Shown here: positions 46,644 to 55,852 of the stretch, piece by piece
Position numbering within the stretch: the first letter of the stretch is position 1
Layout: every line of letters starts with the position of its first letter
Origin: Ancylobacter koreensis
GTDB lineage: Bacteria > Pseudomonadota > Alphaproteobacteria > Rhizobiales > Xanthobacteraceae
Assembly (NCBI RefSeq): GCF_023016525.1
Contig: NZ_JALKCG010000009.1
Span: 59,023 to 123,022 of the forward strand
Direction of reading: 5' to 3'
Length of the DNA stretch: 64,000 bases
The notes under the pieces: model-generated
Told to the model about the DNA's origin: nothing
The model's input: only the letters and a program-made list of their open reading frames with translations
The model's database searches: none
Program-made: the position numbers and the translations under genes

Positions 46644-47276
46644 CTATTCCTCGGCGCCTTCCGCGTCGGGCTTCTGCCCGCGGCGCGGGAAGATTCGATA
46701 GACCGTCGCGGAGGACACGCCGAGCGCGCGGGCGACCTGCGGCACCGCGTTGCCGGCGGCCAGCAGGCGCCGCGCCTTGGCGATGTCCTTCTTCGAGAGC
46801 GAGTGCGGCCGGCCGCGCCGGCGCGGCGCGCCATCGAGGTCCGGCGGCGTGGCGGCCGGGCTGGCGAGCGGCGCAAGAACCCGGCACGCAAAGGCCAGCG
46901 CCTCGCCGGACGGGATCATCATATCCATCGCCATGCCGCCGATCTGCAGCGTGGCGCCTTTCTCGCTCAGCCGGGCGATGGCGACGACCGCAGATTCGAT
47001 GTCGTGCCCCACATGCGACATGGACGGCACGACCAGCACGTCGCCCCCGCGCATGAATTCGATCGCCGCGCGCAGCCCGGGCCGGTCGGCGCGCCGGTCG
47101 TCCTCGATATCGGAGAAGACGCGCTCGCAGCCGAGCTTCTCAAGCTGGGCGATGTCCGGGTGGCGCAGCGTTGCTTCGCTGTCCCGGCTCATATCGGCGC
47201 TTCCGTGCACGTTGTCGAAGGCCGCCCCGTTGGCCTGCTGGCCATCGGGTTCCACTACACAATAACCAACCAGCAT
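46644..47276 (-). CDS. Serine-recombinase-fold protein with all catalytic residues lost, Hin-like HTH kept
   Basis: A 210-residue protein in the resolvase/invertase family. The fold is kept (MLVGYCVVEPDGQQ, RPGLRAAIEFMRGGDVLVVP, LSEKGATLQIGG), and so is the C-terminal Hin-type HTH (RGRPHSLSKKDIAKARRLL, VPQVARALGVSSATVYRIFP). Compared with Hin, the Arg and nucleophile Ser of IRVST are Val and Glu (CVVEP), and both Arg of KLDRLGR are His (SMSHVGH), so strand cleavage is not possible. It may act as a DNA-binding regulator. It is divergent from the giant autotransporter. The start at 47276 is chosen for the conserved N-terminal strand; 47339 is an alternative. Confidence 0.85.
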   Translation of the reverse strand: MLVGYCVVEPDGQQANGAAFDNVHGSADMSRDSEATLRHPDIAQLEKLGCERVFSDIEDDRRADRPGLRAAIEFMRGGDVLVVPSMSHVGHDIESAVVAIARLSEKGATLQIGGMAMDMMIPSGEALAFACRVLAPLASPAATPPDLDGAPRRRGRPHSLSKKDIAKARRLLAAGNAVPQVARALGVSSATVYRIFPRRGQKPDAEGAEE

Positions 47277-47699
47277 GTTCCCCGCAGGCCGCTTTCTGCG
47301 GACGGAACGCGGTCGCCCAAAGTGACGACCGTCGTTCATCCCTTCCCCGAATGCGTAGCAAAAATAGCACACACGGCGCCAATCACCACCGGCGCGGGAA
47401 GGCAAAATGAGCAGGTATTAATATGAGGGAATTTGTGAAATTTTGCACGCGAAACGTGCGAATCCACAACCCGTTGAACATAGGGCATTTCTGTGACCCT
47501 CTTGCGGTCAGCGCGGGGCGGCGGTTTTTTTTGAGAGCCGGAATTATGCGATACTGCCGGTTTGATCAGCCTCTTGCCGCTTTTCGTGGCGCCGATCTAG
47601 CTTCCCGATGCCGAAACCGAATCCGGACCGAGAGCCGGAAGTACGGGCAAATTTGGAAAAGGCGGGAGTTTATTCCGCCGATGGGTTGGGAGCTGTTTG
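47277..47699. other. Divergent promoter region of the recombinase-fold and autotransporter genes
   Basis: About 423 bp, clearly more AT-rich than the genome average (AAAATAGCACACACGG, GAGCAGGTATTAATATGAGG, a run of eight T near 47524-47531). No gene seen. Both genes fire outward from it, so it is the likely site of regulation for the passenger gene. Confidence 0.5.
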
Positions 47700-50600
47700 A
47701 TGTCGACCGTTATTGCGGCGTCGCGCCGTTGGGCGCGTGGTTCGAAGCTGGCTGCGAAGCGTAAGTCGCTAATGTCTCCGGCGGTGGAGCACCGTAAGGG
47801 GGCGCTGTTCAGCTCGGTCTCCACGCTTGCGCTCAGCACGGTCTTCGTCGCCCTCGCGGTGACGGTGGCGCCGCAGCCCGCTTCGGCGACGAGCTGCACG
47901 GGCAACGGCACCTCCACCATCGTCTGCGATACCACGGCTGGCTACGTGTCGACCGACATTGTCGGCACGGACGATCCCGATTCCATCAAGGTTCTCGGCG
48001 GCACCTACGGCTTCGACGGCACGACCTGGGACGCCATCGAGCTCCTGGGCAAGGCGGGCGGCGACACCATCTTCATCGGTGCCGACGGCGTCTCGGCCAA
48101 CACGGGCAATGTCGAATATGGCGGCTCGGTGTCCGGCGGCGACGGCAACGACAAGATCACCATCGGCAGCGCGGATTCGACTGCGGATTACTGGGTGGGC
48201 ATCCACGAAGACGTCAGCGGCGACAAGGGCGACGACGAAATTCTGATCAACGCTCTCCACGGCGACGTGACGATGGGCGGCGAGGTCAAGGGCGGCTCGG
48301 GCGAGGACAAGATCATCGCGACCGCGTCCGGGGACAGCAATTACGTCCTGTTCGAGAAGGACATCAGCGGCGGCTCCGGCGACGATTTCATCAAGCTGAA
48401 GGCGGATGACGACGGACTCATCACCTTCGACGACATCGAGGGTAATGGCAGCTACGGCGGCCATCATCTGGACGACGACGATGTCATCATCCTCTCGGCC
48501 GAGAAGGGTGGAGAGATCAAGGGCGACGACATCCGGGCCGGTGAAGACAACGATTTCGTCGGGCTGTTCGCGGAGAAGGGCGGCAAGATCACCGTCGACG
48601 ACATTTCGGGCGGCGATGGGAGTGACAAGATCTACCTGACCGCCGAGAAGGGCGGCGAGATCCGCTTCGACGACATCTCCGGTGACGGCGGCTATGGCTA
48701 TGGCAGCCGCTGGAGCCGCGAGAACGACAAGATCGTCCTGACGGCCGATAAGGGCGGCAAGATTTCCGGCGAGAACATTGACGGCAATGACGGCGAGGAC
48801 TTCATCGGCCTGTTCGCCTCGGATGGCGGCGACATCTATGTCCGCGATATCGACGGCGGCGACGATGACGACGTGATCATCCTGTCGGCCGAGGACGGCC
48901 GCAGCGACATCCGCGCCCATGACATCGACGGCGGCGACGGCGAAGACTTCATCGGCCTGTTCGCCGAGAAGGGCGCCGAGATCAAGCTCGACGACATCGA
49001 CGGCGGCGAGGACGACGACACCATCAAGCTGTCGGCGGAGAAGGGCGGCGAGATCCGGCTCGACGACATCAAGGGCGGCGACGGCGACGACGAGATCAAG
49101 CTCTCGGCCGACACGGGCGGCGAGATCAAGGTCGATGACATCACCGGCGGCAAGGGCGACGACAAGATCTTCCTGACCGCCGACGACGGCGGCGAGATCC
49201 GCTTCGACGACATCGCGGGCGACGGCGACAGTGGGTACGGCTACGGCCGCAGCTGGCACCGCAGCGAGGACGACGTGATCGTCCTTACCGCGAAGGACGG
49301 CGGCAAGATTTCCGGCGAGAACATCGACGGCAATGATGGCGAGGACTTCATCGGCCTGTTCGCCTCGGATGGCGGCGACATCTATGTCCGCGACATCGAT
49401 GGCGGCGACGATGACGACGTGATCGTCCTGTCGGCCGAGGACGGCCGCAGCGACATCCGCGCCCATGACATCGACGGCGGCGACGGCGAAGACTTCATCG
49501 GCCTGTTTGCCGAGAAGGGCGCCGAGATCAAGATCGACGACATCGACGGCGGCGAGGACGACGACACCATCAAGCTGTCGGCGGAGAAGGGCGGCGAGAT
49601 CACCCTCGACGACATCAAGGGCGGCGACGGCGACGACGAGATCAAGCTCTCGGCCGACACGGGCGGTGAGATCAAGGTCGATGACATCACCGGCGGCAAG
49701 GGCGACGACAAGATCTTCCTGACCGCCGACGACGGCGGCGAGATCCGCTTCGACGACATCGCGGGCGACGGCGACAGCGGGTACGGCTACGGCCGCAGCT
49801 GGCACCGCAGCGAGGACGACGTGATCGTTCTTACCGCCAAGGATGGTGGCAAGATTTCCGGCGAGAACATCGACGGCAATGATGGCGAGGACTTCATCGG
49901 CCTGTTCGCCTCGGATGGCGGCGACATCTATGTCCGCGACATCGACGGCGGCGACGATGACGACGTGATCGTCCTGTCGGCCGAGGATGGCCGCAGCGAC
50001 ATCCGCGCCCATGACATCGACGGTGGCGATGGCGAAGACTTCATCGGCCTGTTCGCCGAGAAGGGCGCCGAGATCAAGATCGACGACATCGACGGCGGCG
50101 AGGACGACGACACCATCAAGCTGTCGGCGGAGAAGGGCGGCGAGATCACCGTCGACGACATCAAGGGCGGCAAGGGCGACGACAAGATCTTCCTGTCGGC
50201 GGAGAAGGGCGGCGAGATCCGCTTCAACGACATCGAAGGCGACGGCGAGTACGGCCGCTATCGCGACAATGACGACAAGATCATCCTGTCGGCCACCGAT
50301 GGCGGCACGATCGTCGGCGACAATATCGACGGTAATGACGGCACGGACTTCATCGGCCTGTTCGTGTCGGATGGCGGCGACATCTATGTCCACGACATCG
50401 ACGGCGGCGACGGAGACGATGTGATCGTGCTGTCGGCCGAGGATCGCCGCAGCGACATCCGCGCCGACGATATCGACGGCGGCGACGACGAGGACTTCAT
50501 CGGGCTGTTCGCCGAGAAGGGTGCCGAGATCAAGGTCGACGACATCGACGGCGGCGACGACGACGACACCATCAAGCTGTCGGCGGAGAAGGGCGGCGAG

Positions 50601-52886
50601 ATCACCGTCGACGACATCAAGGGCGGCAAGGGCGACGACAAGGTCTTCCTGATCGCCGACAAGGGCGGCGAGATCCGCTTCGACAATATCGAGGGCGACG
50701 GCGAGTACGGCCACTACCACGACAATGACGACAAGATCGTCCTGTTCGCCCAGCGGGGCGGTGAGATCAGCGGCAAGGACATCGACGGCAACAGCGGCGG
50801 CGACTTCATCGGCGTCATCGCCGATGGCGGCCAGATCCGCCTCGACGATATCGACGGCGGCGACGGCGACGACACCATCGTGGTCGCCGGCACCGACGAC
50901 GAGGATAGCTGGATCCGCCTCGACAACATCCGTGGCGGCGATGGTGACGATTACGTCAAGCTGTCCGGCCTCGACAACATGAACTCGAACTTCTCGATCT
51001 GGGGCGGTCTCGACGGTGGCCGCGGTTTCGACACGCTGGTCGTCACCAATGGCAGCACGCTGTCGCTCGACGATGTGGAGCACTTTCAGCAGCTCGGCGT
51101 CTCCAAGAACTCCTATCTCGAGCTGACGCAGCGTTATGTGAACTTCAACGGGACGGAGGGCACGGACGGCCTCGTGGTGGTCGATCCCACCTCCTATCTG
51201 CGCCTCACCGACTCGAAGGCCGATCTCGACACCGGCACTTTCGTGCTGGAGGGCTCGGCCGATGAGGCCGGCTATCGCGAGATTTACACCGGCCCGGACG
51301 CCGGCTTCCTCAAGGTCACCGGCGGCGTGCTCGATGTGGCGGGCAATTCCGTGGACGGCACCAGCAACACCCGCGTCGAGCTCTATCACCATGACGGTGA
51401 CGAGACGCTGGGCGACCTGCCGGCCGCGACCTTCATCAACCAGGGCACCATCGCCCTGCATAACGGCCAGTTCGTCTCCGGCATCCCGCAGGACGTCGCC
51501 GGCGACCGCTTCACCATCAACGGCGACTATATCGGCGGCGGCAACCTGCTGATCGACACCTTCCTGTACGACGCGGCGAGCGCGACGGACATTCTGGTGA
51601 TCAACGGCAACGTCTCCTCCGAAGCCGTCACGACGATCTATGTGAACAACACCAATCCGGGCGAAGGCATCAACACCGGCACGACGGTGGGTTCGGGCAT
51701 CAAGGTGGTCGACATCACCGAGGGCCATCTCTCGCCCGACGAAACCTTCCAGCTCGCGCAGAACCCGGTCAGCGGCCGGCGCGAGGTGATGGCCGGCGCC
51801 TTCGCCTACCGGCTGTATCAGGACCCGACCACCGGCGGCATGTCGGACGCCAGCAGCGGTGGCGACTGGTTCCTGCGCGCGGGCTACACCTCGCAGGCCA
51901 CCAGCTACGCGACGGCGCCGTCGGCGGTGCAGAACCACTTCTACGCCGGCATGGACACGCTCTATAAGCGCCTCGGCGAGATGCGCCAGCAGGAGCAGTT
52001 CGAGGGCCGCAACGCCGATCTCGACCCGGTCACCGGCAAGGCTCCGGCCTTCCAGCCGCTGCCGGCGCCGAAGTTCCAGATGTGGGGCCGCGGCGGCGGT
52101 TCGGACCTGACCTATGACGTGTCCGGCGGCTGGGACTTCAGCCAGCAGACCTGGGGCATGCAGGCCGGCGGCGACTACACCTTCGACTATAGCGGCTGGC
52201 GCGTCACGGCCGGCGCCTTCGGCGGCTATGGCTGGTCTGACGTGGACGTCGCCGGCGACTGGACCTCGTGGGACAGCGGCTCGTCGATGGACATCAACGG
52301 CTGGTCGGCGGGTATCTACACCTCGATCCGGCAGGTCGGCCTGGCCCCGGGCGCGGGTTTCTACACCGACCTCGTCGGCAAGGTCGACGTGCTGGACATC
52401 GACATCACCTCGACGAGCAACGTCACTGCCAATACCAGCGCGAATGTGTGGGGTGCCTCTGCCGAGGTGGGCTACGGCTTCGAGATGCCCAATGCGTGGG
52501 TCATCCAGCCGCAGGTGCAGCTCGCCTATGTCGTCGCCAAGCAGGATGACTACTACGACTCGATCGGCACCTACGTCTCGCCGGGCGATGCCCAGTCGCT
52601 CATCGGCCGCTTGGGCCTGCAGGTCCAGTCGACCTATGTGATGGCAACCGGCCAGACGATCACGCCCTACGCGACGTTCAACGTGCTGTCCGAGTTCATG
52701 GGCGACAACAAGACCAACGTGGCGGGCACCGTGCTGACCAGCGACATCAACGGCACCTGGTACAATGCCGGCCTCGGCTTCACCGCCGACCTCAACAGCA
52801 CCGTGGCGCTTTTCGGCAACGCCGAATACAACTTCGGCGATGTCGAGGGCTGGGTCGGGCAGGGCGGTATCAAGTTCCGCTGGTGA
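47700..52886 (+). CDS. Giant autotransporter with RTX-like calcium repeats
   Basis: A 1728-residue type V secreted protein. A long N-terminal extension and signal helix (FSSVSTLALSTVFVALAVTV) are cleaved near ASAT; the mature start has the Cys pair SCTGNGTSTIVCDT common in autotransporters. Residues about 140-1100 consist of 24-residue units each with an RTX-type nonapeptide (GGDGNDKIT, GGDGDDVIV, GGKGDDKIF) and a GGEIxxDDI element, very rich in Asp. Six loops rich in Tyr/His/Arg interrupt it. Residues about 1100-1440 look like a beta-helix; 1455-1728 are the barrel (FQMWGRGGGSDLTYDVSGGW ... ending FRW). The ATG at 47700 has GGGAG 8 bp upstream. Confidence 0.88.
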   Translation: MSTVIAASRRWARGSKLAAKRKSLMSPAVEHRKGALFSSVSTLALSTVFVALAVTVAPQPASATSCTGNGTSTIVCDTTAGYVSTDIVGTDDPDSIKVLGGTYGFDGTTWDAIELLGKAGGDTIFIGADGVSANTGNVEYGGSVSGGDGNDKITIGSADSTADYWVGIHEDVSGDKGDDEILINALHGDVTMGGEVKGGSGEDKIIATASGDSNYVLFEKDISGGSGDDFIKLKADDDGLITFDDIEGNGSYGGHHLDDDDVIILSAEKGGEIKGDDIRAGEDNDFVGLFAEKGGKITVDDISGGDGSDKIYLTAEKGGEIRFDDISGDGGYGYGSRWSRENDKIVLTADKGGKISGENIDGNDGEDFIGLFASDGGDIYVRDIDGGDDDDVIILSAEDGRSDIRAHDIDGGDGEDFIGLFAEKGAEIKLDDIDGGEDDDTIKLSAEKGGEIRLDDIKGGDGDDEIKLSADTGGEIKVDDITGGKGDDKIFLTADDGGEIRFDDIAGDGDSGYGYGRSWHRSEDDVIVLTAKDGGKISGENIDGNDGEDFIGLFASDGGDIYVRDIDGGDDDDVIVLSAEDGRSDIRAHDIDGGDGEDFIGLFAEKGAEIKIDDIDGGEDDDTIKLSAEKGGEITLDDIKGGDGDDEIKLSADTGGEIKVDDITGGKGDDKIFLTADDGGEIRFDDIAGDGDSGYGYGRSWHRSEDDVIVLTAKDGGKISGENIDGNDGEDFIGLFASDGGDIYVRDIDGGDDDDVIVLSAEDGRSDIRAHDIDGGDGEDFIGLFAEKGAEIKIDDIDGGEDDDTIKLSAEKGGEITVDDIKGGKGDDKIFLSAEKGGEIRFNDIEGDGEYGRYRDNDDKIILSATDGGTIVGDNIDGNDGTDFIGLFVSDGGDIYVHDIDGGDGDDVIVLSAEDRRSDIRADDIDGGDDEDFIGLFAEKGAEIKVDDIDGGDDDDTIKLSAEKGGEITVDDIKGGKGDDKVFLIADKGGEIRFDNIEGDGEYGHYHDNDDKIVLFAQRGGEISGKDIDGNSGGDFIGVIADGGQIRLDDIDGGDGDDTIVVAGTDDEDSWIRLDNIRGGDGDDYVKLSGLDNMNSNFSIWGGLDGGRGFDTLVVTNGSTLSLDDVEHFQQLGVSKNSYLELTQRYVNFNGTEGTDGLVVVDPTSYLRLTDSKADLDTGTFVLEGSADEAGYREIYTGPDAGFLKVTGGVLDVAGNSVDGTSNTRVELYHHDGDETLGDLPAATFINQGTIALHNGQFVSGIPQDVAGDRFTINGDYIGGGNLLIDTFLYDAASATDILVINGNVSSEAVTTIYVNNTNPGEGINTGTTVGSGIKVVDITEGHLSPDETFQLAQNPVSGRREVMAGAFAYRLYQDPTTGGMSDASSGGDWFLRAGYTSQATSYATAPSAVQNHFYAGMDTLYKRLGEMRQQEQFEGRNADLDPVTGKAPAFQPLPAPKFQMWGRGGGSDLTYDVSGGWDFSQQTWGMQAGGDYTFDYSGWRVTAGAFGGYGWSDVDVAGDWTSWDSGSSMDINGWSAGIYTSIRQVGLAPGAGFYTDLVGKVDVLDIDITSTSNVTANTSANVWGASAEVGYGFEMPNAWVIQPQVQLAYVVAKQDDYYDSIGTYVSPGDAQSLIGRLGLQVQSTYVMATGQTITPYATFNVLSEFMGDNKTNVAGTVLTSDINGTWYNAGLGFTADLNSTVALFGNAEYNFGDVEGWVGQGGIKFRW
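48759..50762 (+). repeat. Tandem 546/456-bp repeats inside the autotransporter passenger
   Basis: Three units begin with AAGATTTCCGGCGAGAAC at 48759, 49305 and 49851 (period exactly 546 bp, 182 codons). Units 1 and 2 differ at few bases. The third and fourth units are 456 bp each, one 24-residue subunit plus six loop residues shorter, and more diverged. The unit start GACATCTATGTCC recurs at 48831, 49377, 49923 and 50379. Confidence 0.93.
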
Positions 52887-52938
52887 TCTCCGTCCAGGCG
52901 GGCACCGCACGGCTGCGGAACGCCTGAAACAACCTCGG

Positions 52939-52971
52939 AATGGGCCGGCCTCGTGGTCGGCCCATTGCTTT
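52939..52971 (+). terminator. Probable terminator after the autotransporter
   Basis: A perfect 9-bp stem AATGGGCCG/CGGCCCATT with a 10-nt loop, then GCTTT. The T tract is short, but the position 52 bp after the stop fits. Confidence 0.7.
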
Positions 52972-53146
52972 GACAGCCCGTTCGTGCTCGATCGTGAGCA
53001 ACGGGCCGGGCGCCGGTCCGGGGCTGCCTTTCCCGCGCGGGTTCGCGATTGCCGGGCCTGCCCATGCCGTTCAGCCAGAGTTCCCTGATCGGAAGCGCGC
53101 GCCGCCTCCGGGCGCGGGAGGCTCGGAACATCCGCCGGAGGATTTC

Positions 53147-53683
53147 ATGCACCCTGTCACCAAACTGGCCGTCGGCCTGCTGGCGCTGCCGCTGCTCGTC
53201 GCCGGCCCGGCCGCCATGGCCCAGCAGGCGCCCGCCGAGAGCGCCGCGCCGGTTCGCACCGAGACCACCGTGTTCGATAACTGGGTGGTGACCTGCCGGG
53301 CCAAGCTCGAAAAGGGTGCCAAGCGTTCCTGCGCCGCGGCGCTGAAGGTCACGGAGAGCAAGTCGCAGAAGACTGTGCTGCTCTGGCAGATCGGCCAGGA
53401 TGCTGCGGGCGCGCCGGCCTATCTCATCCGCACCCCGCTCGGCGTGCGCATCAAGGACGGCGTGCAGATCGTCATCAACAAGGGCAAGCCGCGCAAGGTC
53501 GACTTCGCCTCCTGCACCAGCAATGGCTGCGAAGCCACCGGCACCTTCGATGACGCCTTTGCCAAGGAGCTCACGGCGGCCAAGGAGGTCATGGCCAGCT
53601 TCGTGCTGACCACGGGGCAGACCGTGCAGATCGCGCTGCCGATCGGCGGCATCGACAAGGCCCTGCCGGCGCTGAAGGGCTGA
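53147..53683 (+). CDS. Invasion-associated locus B (IalB) family protein, paralogue 2
   Basis: A 178-residue secreted protein with signal peptide MHPVTKLAVGLLALPLLVAG (cleavage near MAQQ). The IalB domain mirrors paralogue 1: FDNWVVTCRAKLEKGAKRSC, LLWQIGQDAAGAPAYLIRTP, FASCTSNGCEATGTFDDAFA and an ending DKALPALKG. Four Cys in the same positions. A clear GGAGG ribosome site precedes the ATG. It lies 260 bp after the autotransporter, which ends in a terminator, so it likely has its own promoter. IalB proteins aid cell-surface interaction in Bartonella; a role beside the autotransporter is inference. Confidence 0.92.
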   Translation: MHPVTKLAVGLLALPLLVAGPAAMAQQAPAESAAPVRTETTVFDNWVVTCRAKLEKGAKRSCAAALKVTESKSQKTVLLWQIGQDAAGAPAYLIRTPLGVRIKDGVQIVINKGKPRKVDFASCTSNGCEATGTFDDAFAKELTAAKEVMASFVLTTGQTVQIALPIGGIDKALPALKG

Positions 53684-53984
53684 TACCACCCGCGCTCGCC
53701 CGGCGCCCGGGCCTCGGTCGCCCCGAGGGCAGTCGAAATCGTGGTCGCCATCCCCGGCGTCGCGCGATGCGCCTTCCGCCATTCCCACCGCCCGCATTCG
53801 CCGGCGGTGTGGTCGAGGAGGGTCGTTACGGGCGCCAAGACCTGTTGCCGACGCGCGGCAGCCATGAAGTCGATTGCGCCTGCGCTCCCGAATGTTACAT
53901 TTCACGCGAGATGTTGAACAATTCGATCCTGGCCGAGCCCGTCACGCGGCTCGCCGGGTCGGCGGCTTCGGCCGGGGAAGAGCA
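53684..53984. other. Intergenic region before Ppx/GppA gene
   Basis: About 301 bp with no gene. A GC-rich partial hairpin (GCCCGGCGCCCGGGC, near 53699) follows the IalB stop without a T tract. A slightly AT-rich patch at 53888-53930 (GAATGTTACATTTC, GAACAATTCG) may hold the promoter of the phosphatase gene. Confidence 0.45.
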
Positions 53985-55142
53985 ATGGTCGACGAGACCC
54001 GGAGCTGGGCCGACGATCGGGGGACGCAGACGTCCACCCGTGAGGAGCGGACGCATGCGCGCTCGCGCCACCGCCACTGGCGCGGGCGGGGCGAGCCTTC
54101 GTCCGAACGCACCTGCGAGGGCGGCAACCAGCCGCGCCCGCGCAACAATGAGCCGAGCTACGCCGCGCTCGACCTCGGAACCAATAATTGCCGCCTGCTG
54201 ATCGCCCGTCCCACGGCGAGCGGCTTCCGCGTCGTCGATGCCTTCTCCCGCATCGTGCGGCTGGGCGAGGGGCTCATCTGCTCCGGTCGGCTTGGCGAGG
54301 CGGCGATGGACCGCGCGGTCGACGCGCTGAAGGTGTGCGCCGGCAAGATCGGGGCGCGCAATATCGCCGACCGTCGGCTCATCGCCACCGAGGCTTGCCG
54401 CTCGGCGGTCAATGGCGCGGACTTCATCCGCCGGGTCGAACGCGAGACCGGGCTGGCGCTGGAGATCGTCGACCGCGAGACCGAGGCGCGCCTCGCCGCG
54501 GCCGGCTGCACGCCGCTGGTCGATCCGCTTTCCGATGGCGCGGTGCTGTTCGACATCGGCGGCGGCTCCACCGAGGTGGTCTGGCTGGACCGGGTGGAAA
54601 CGCGCGACGGCGGCCCGCCGGCGGCGGTCATCCGCGCCTGGGTGTCGGTGCCGCTCGGCGTGGTCACCGTGGCCGAACGCCATGGCGGCGTGAAGGTGAC
54701 GCGCGACGATTTCGAGGCGATGGTCAACGAGTTCACCCCGCATCTCGAAGGCTTCGTGAAGGCCGTGGGGCCGCATAATTGCGGCCGTCTGCATCTGCTG
54801 GGCACCTCGGGCACGGTGACGACCATCGCCGGCGTGCATCTCGACCTGCCGCGCTACGACCGCTCCCAGGTCGACGGCACGTGGCTGGGCGCCGAGCAGG
54901 TGCGGGTGGTGGTCGACCGGCTGCTGGACATGCCCTTCGCCGAGCGCGCCGCCAATCCCTGCATCGGCGTCGAGCGCGCCGATCTCGTCCTGGCAGGCTG
55001 CGCCATTCTCGAATCCGTGCGCCGGGCCTTTCCGTGCGACAGGCTGCGCGTGGCCGACCGGGGGCTCCGCGAGGGCATATTGGTGGAACTGATGCGCGCC
55101 GACGGCGTCTGGCGCCAGAGGGCCGGAGCGACGACGACGTGA
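53985..55142 (+). CDS. Ppx/GppA phosphatase family protein
   Basis: A 385-residue member of the exopolyphosphatase/pppGpp phosphohydrolase family (ASKHA fold). The first ~55 residues are a charged, disordered extension rich in Arg/His/Glu. The phosphate-1 motif is [16 protein letters not shown], the second motif [14 protein letters not shown] with the catalytic Glu in the EAxRxA region ([10 protein letters not shown]), and [16 protein letters not shown] is the adenosine-like motif. It lacks the C-terminal HD-like domain of long Ppx. It uses the ATG at 53985 with a GGGGAAGAG site. Its stop overlaps the GTG start of rlmE (GTGA), so they are co-translated. Confidence 0.92.
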   Translation: MVDETRSWADDRGTQTSTREERTHARSRHRHWRGRGEPSSERTCEGGNQPRPRNNEPSYAALDLGTNNCRLLIARPTASGFRVVDAFSRIVRLGEGLICSGRLGEAAMDRAVDALKVCAGKIGARNIADRRLIATEACRSAVNGADFIRRVERETGLALEIVDRETEARLAAAGCTPLVDPLSDGAVLFDIGGGSTEVVWLDRVETRDGGPPAAVIRAWVSVPLGVVTVAERHGGVKVTRDDFEAMVNEFTPHLEGFVKAVGPHNCGRLHLLGTSGTVTTIAGVHLDLPRYDRSQVDGTWLGAEQVRVVVDRLLDMPFAERAANPCIGVERADLVLAGCAILESVRRAFPCDRLRVADRGLREGILVELMRADGVWRQRAGATTT

Positions 55143-55852
55143 TTGACAAGCCCCAGCCCGGCAAGGGGGGCGAGGCGCGGCCGCTGAAGGTTCGGCTGAA
55201 GAAGGCCCGCTCGCTCTCGTCTTCCTCGCAGAAATGGCTTCAGCGCCAGCTCAACGACCCCTATGTCGCCCGCGCCAAGCGCGAGGGATGGCGCTCGCGC
55301 GCCGCCTTCAAGCTGATCGAGATCGACGAGAAGGTGAAGATCCTCAAGCCCGGTCTGCGTGTGGTGGACCTCGGCGCGGCGCCCGGCGGCTGGAGCCAGG
55401 TCGCCGCGAAGAGGATCAAGCTCGAGGAAGGGCGCGGCAGGATCGTCGCCATCGACCTGCTCGAAATCGACCCGATTGCCGGCGTCGACTTCGCGCAGAT
55501 GGACTTCCTCAAGGACGACGCGCCGGACCGGCTGAAGGAGATGCTCGGAGGCGACGCCGACCTCGTCATGTCCGACATGGCCGCCAACACGACCGGACAC
55601 AGGGCCACCGACCATCTGCGCATCGTCGGGCTGGTGGAACTCGCCATCGACTTCGCGCGGCAGGTGCTGGCGCCCGGCGGCGCCTTCGTCGCCAAGGTGT
55701 TCCAGGGCGGCACGGAGAATTCCCTGCTTGCCGAACTCAAGCGCGATTTCATCGCCGTGCGCCATGTGAAGCCGCAAGCGAGCCGCGCCGATTCCGCCGA
55801 GCTCTACGTGGTGGCGACGGGGTTCAGGGGGCGGCCGGCACGAGCAGAATGA
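55139..55852 (+). CDS. rlmE: 23S rRNA 2'-O-methyltransferase RlmE/FtsJ
   Basis: A 237-residue SAM-dependent enzyme that methylates U2552 of 23S rRNA in the large subunit. The SAM loop is [20 protein letters not shown]; the catalytic K-D-K-E tetrad is visible as [36 protein letters not shown] and [13 protein letters not shown]. About 30 extra basic residues ([17 protein letters not shown]) precede the core. The GTG start at 55139 overlaps the upstream stop. Its end overlaps the end of the convergent gene at 55824 by 29 bp. Confidence 0.95.
   Translation: MIDKPQPGKGGEARPLKVRLKKARSLSSSSQKWLQRQLNDPYVARAKREGWRSRAAFKLIEIDEKVKILKPGLRVVDLGAAPGGWSQVAAKRIKLEEGRGRIVAIDLLEIDPIAGVDFAQMDFLKDDAPDRLKEMLGGDADLVMSDMAANTTGHRATDHLRIVGLVELAIDFARQVLAPGGAFVAKVFQGGTENSLLAELKRDFIAVRHVKPQASRADSAELYVVATGFRGRPARAE

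Noticed and set aside
46644..47276. An active DNA invertase that flips the autotransporter promoter
   Set aside because: The nucleophile Ser and the catalytic Arg are all replaced, and I found no convincing inverted crossover sites flanking the promoter region.
48759..50762. CRISPR array
   Set aside because: The repeats are long, coding, in frame and not separated by unique spacers.
47769..52910. A 1713-codon open frame on the minus strand opposite the autotransporter
   Set aside because: It exists because the repeated GC-rich Asp/Gly codons leave no stop in the antisense frame. The protein is a Val/Ala/Asp mirror of the repeats with no start signal, and the plus frame has signal peptide and barrel.
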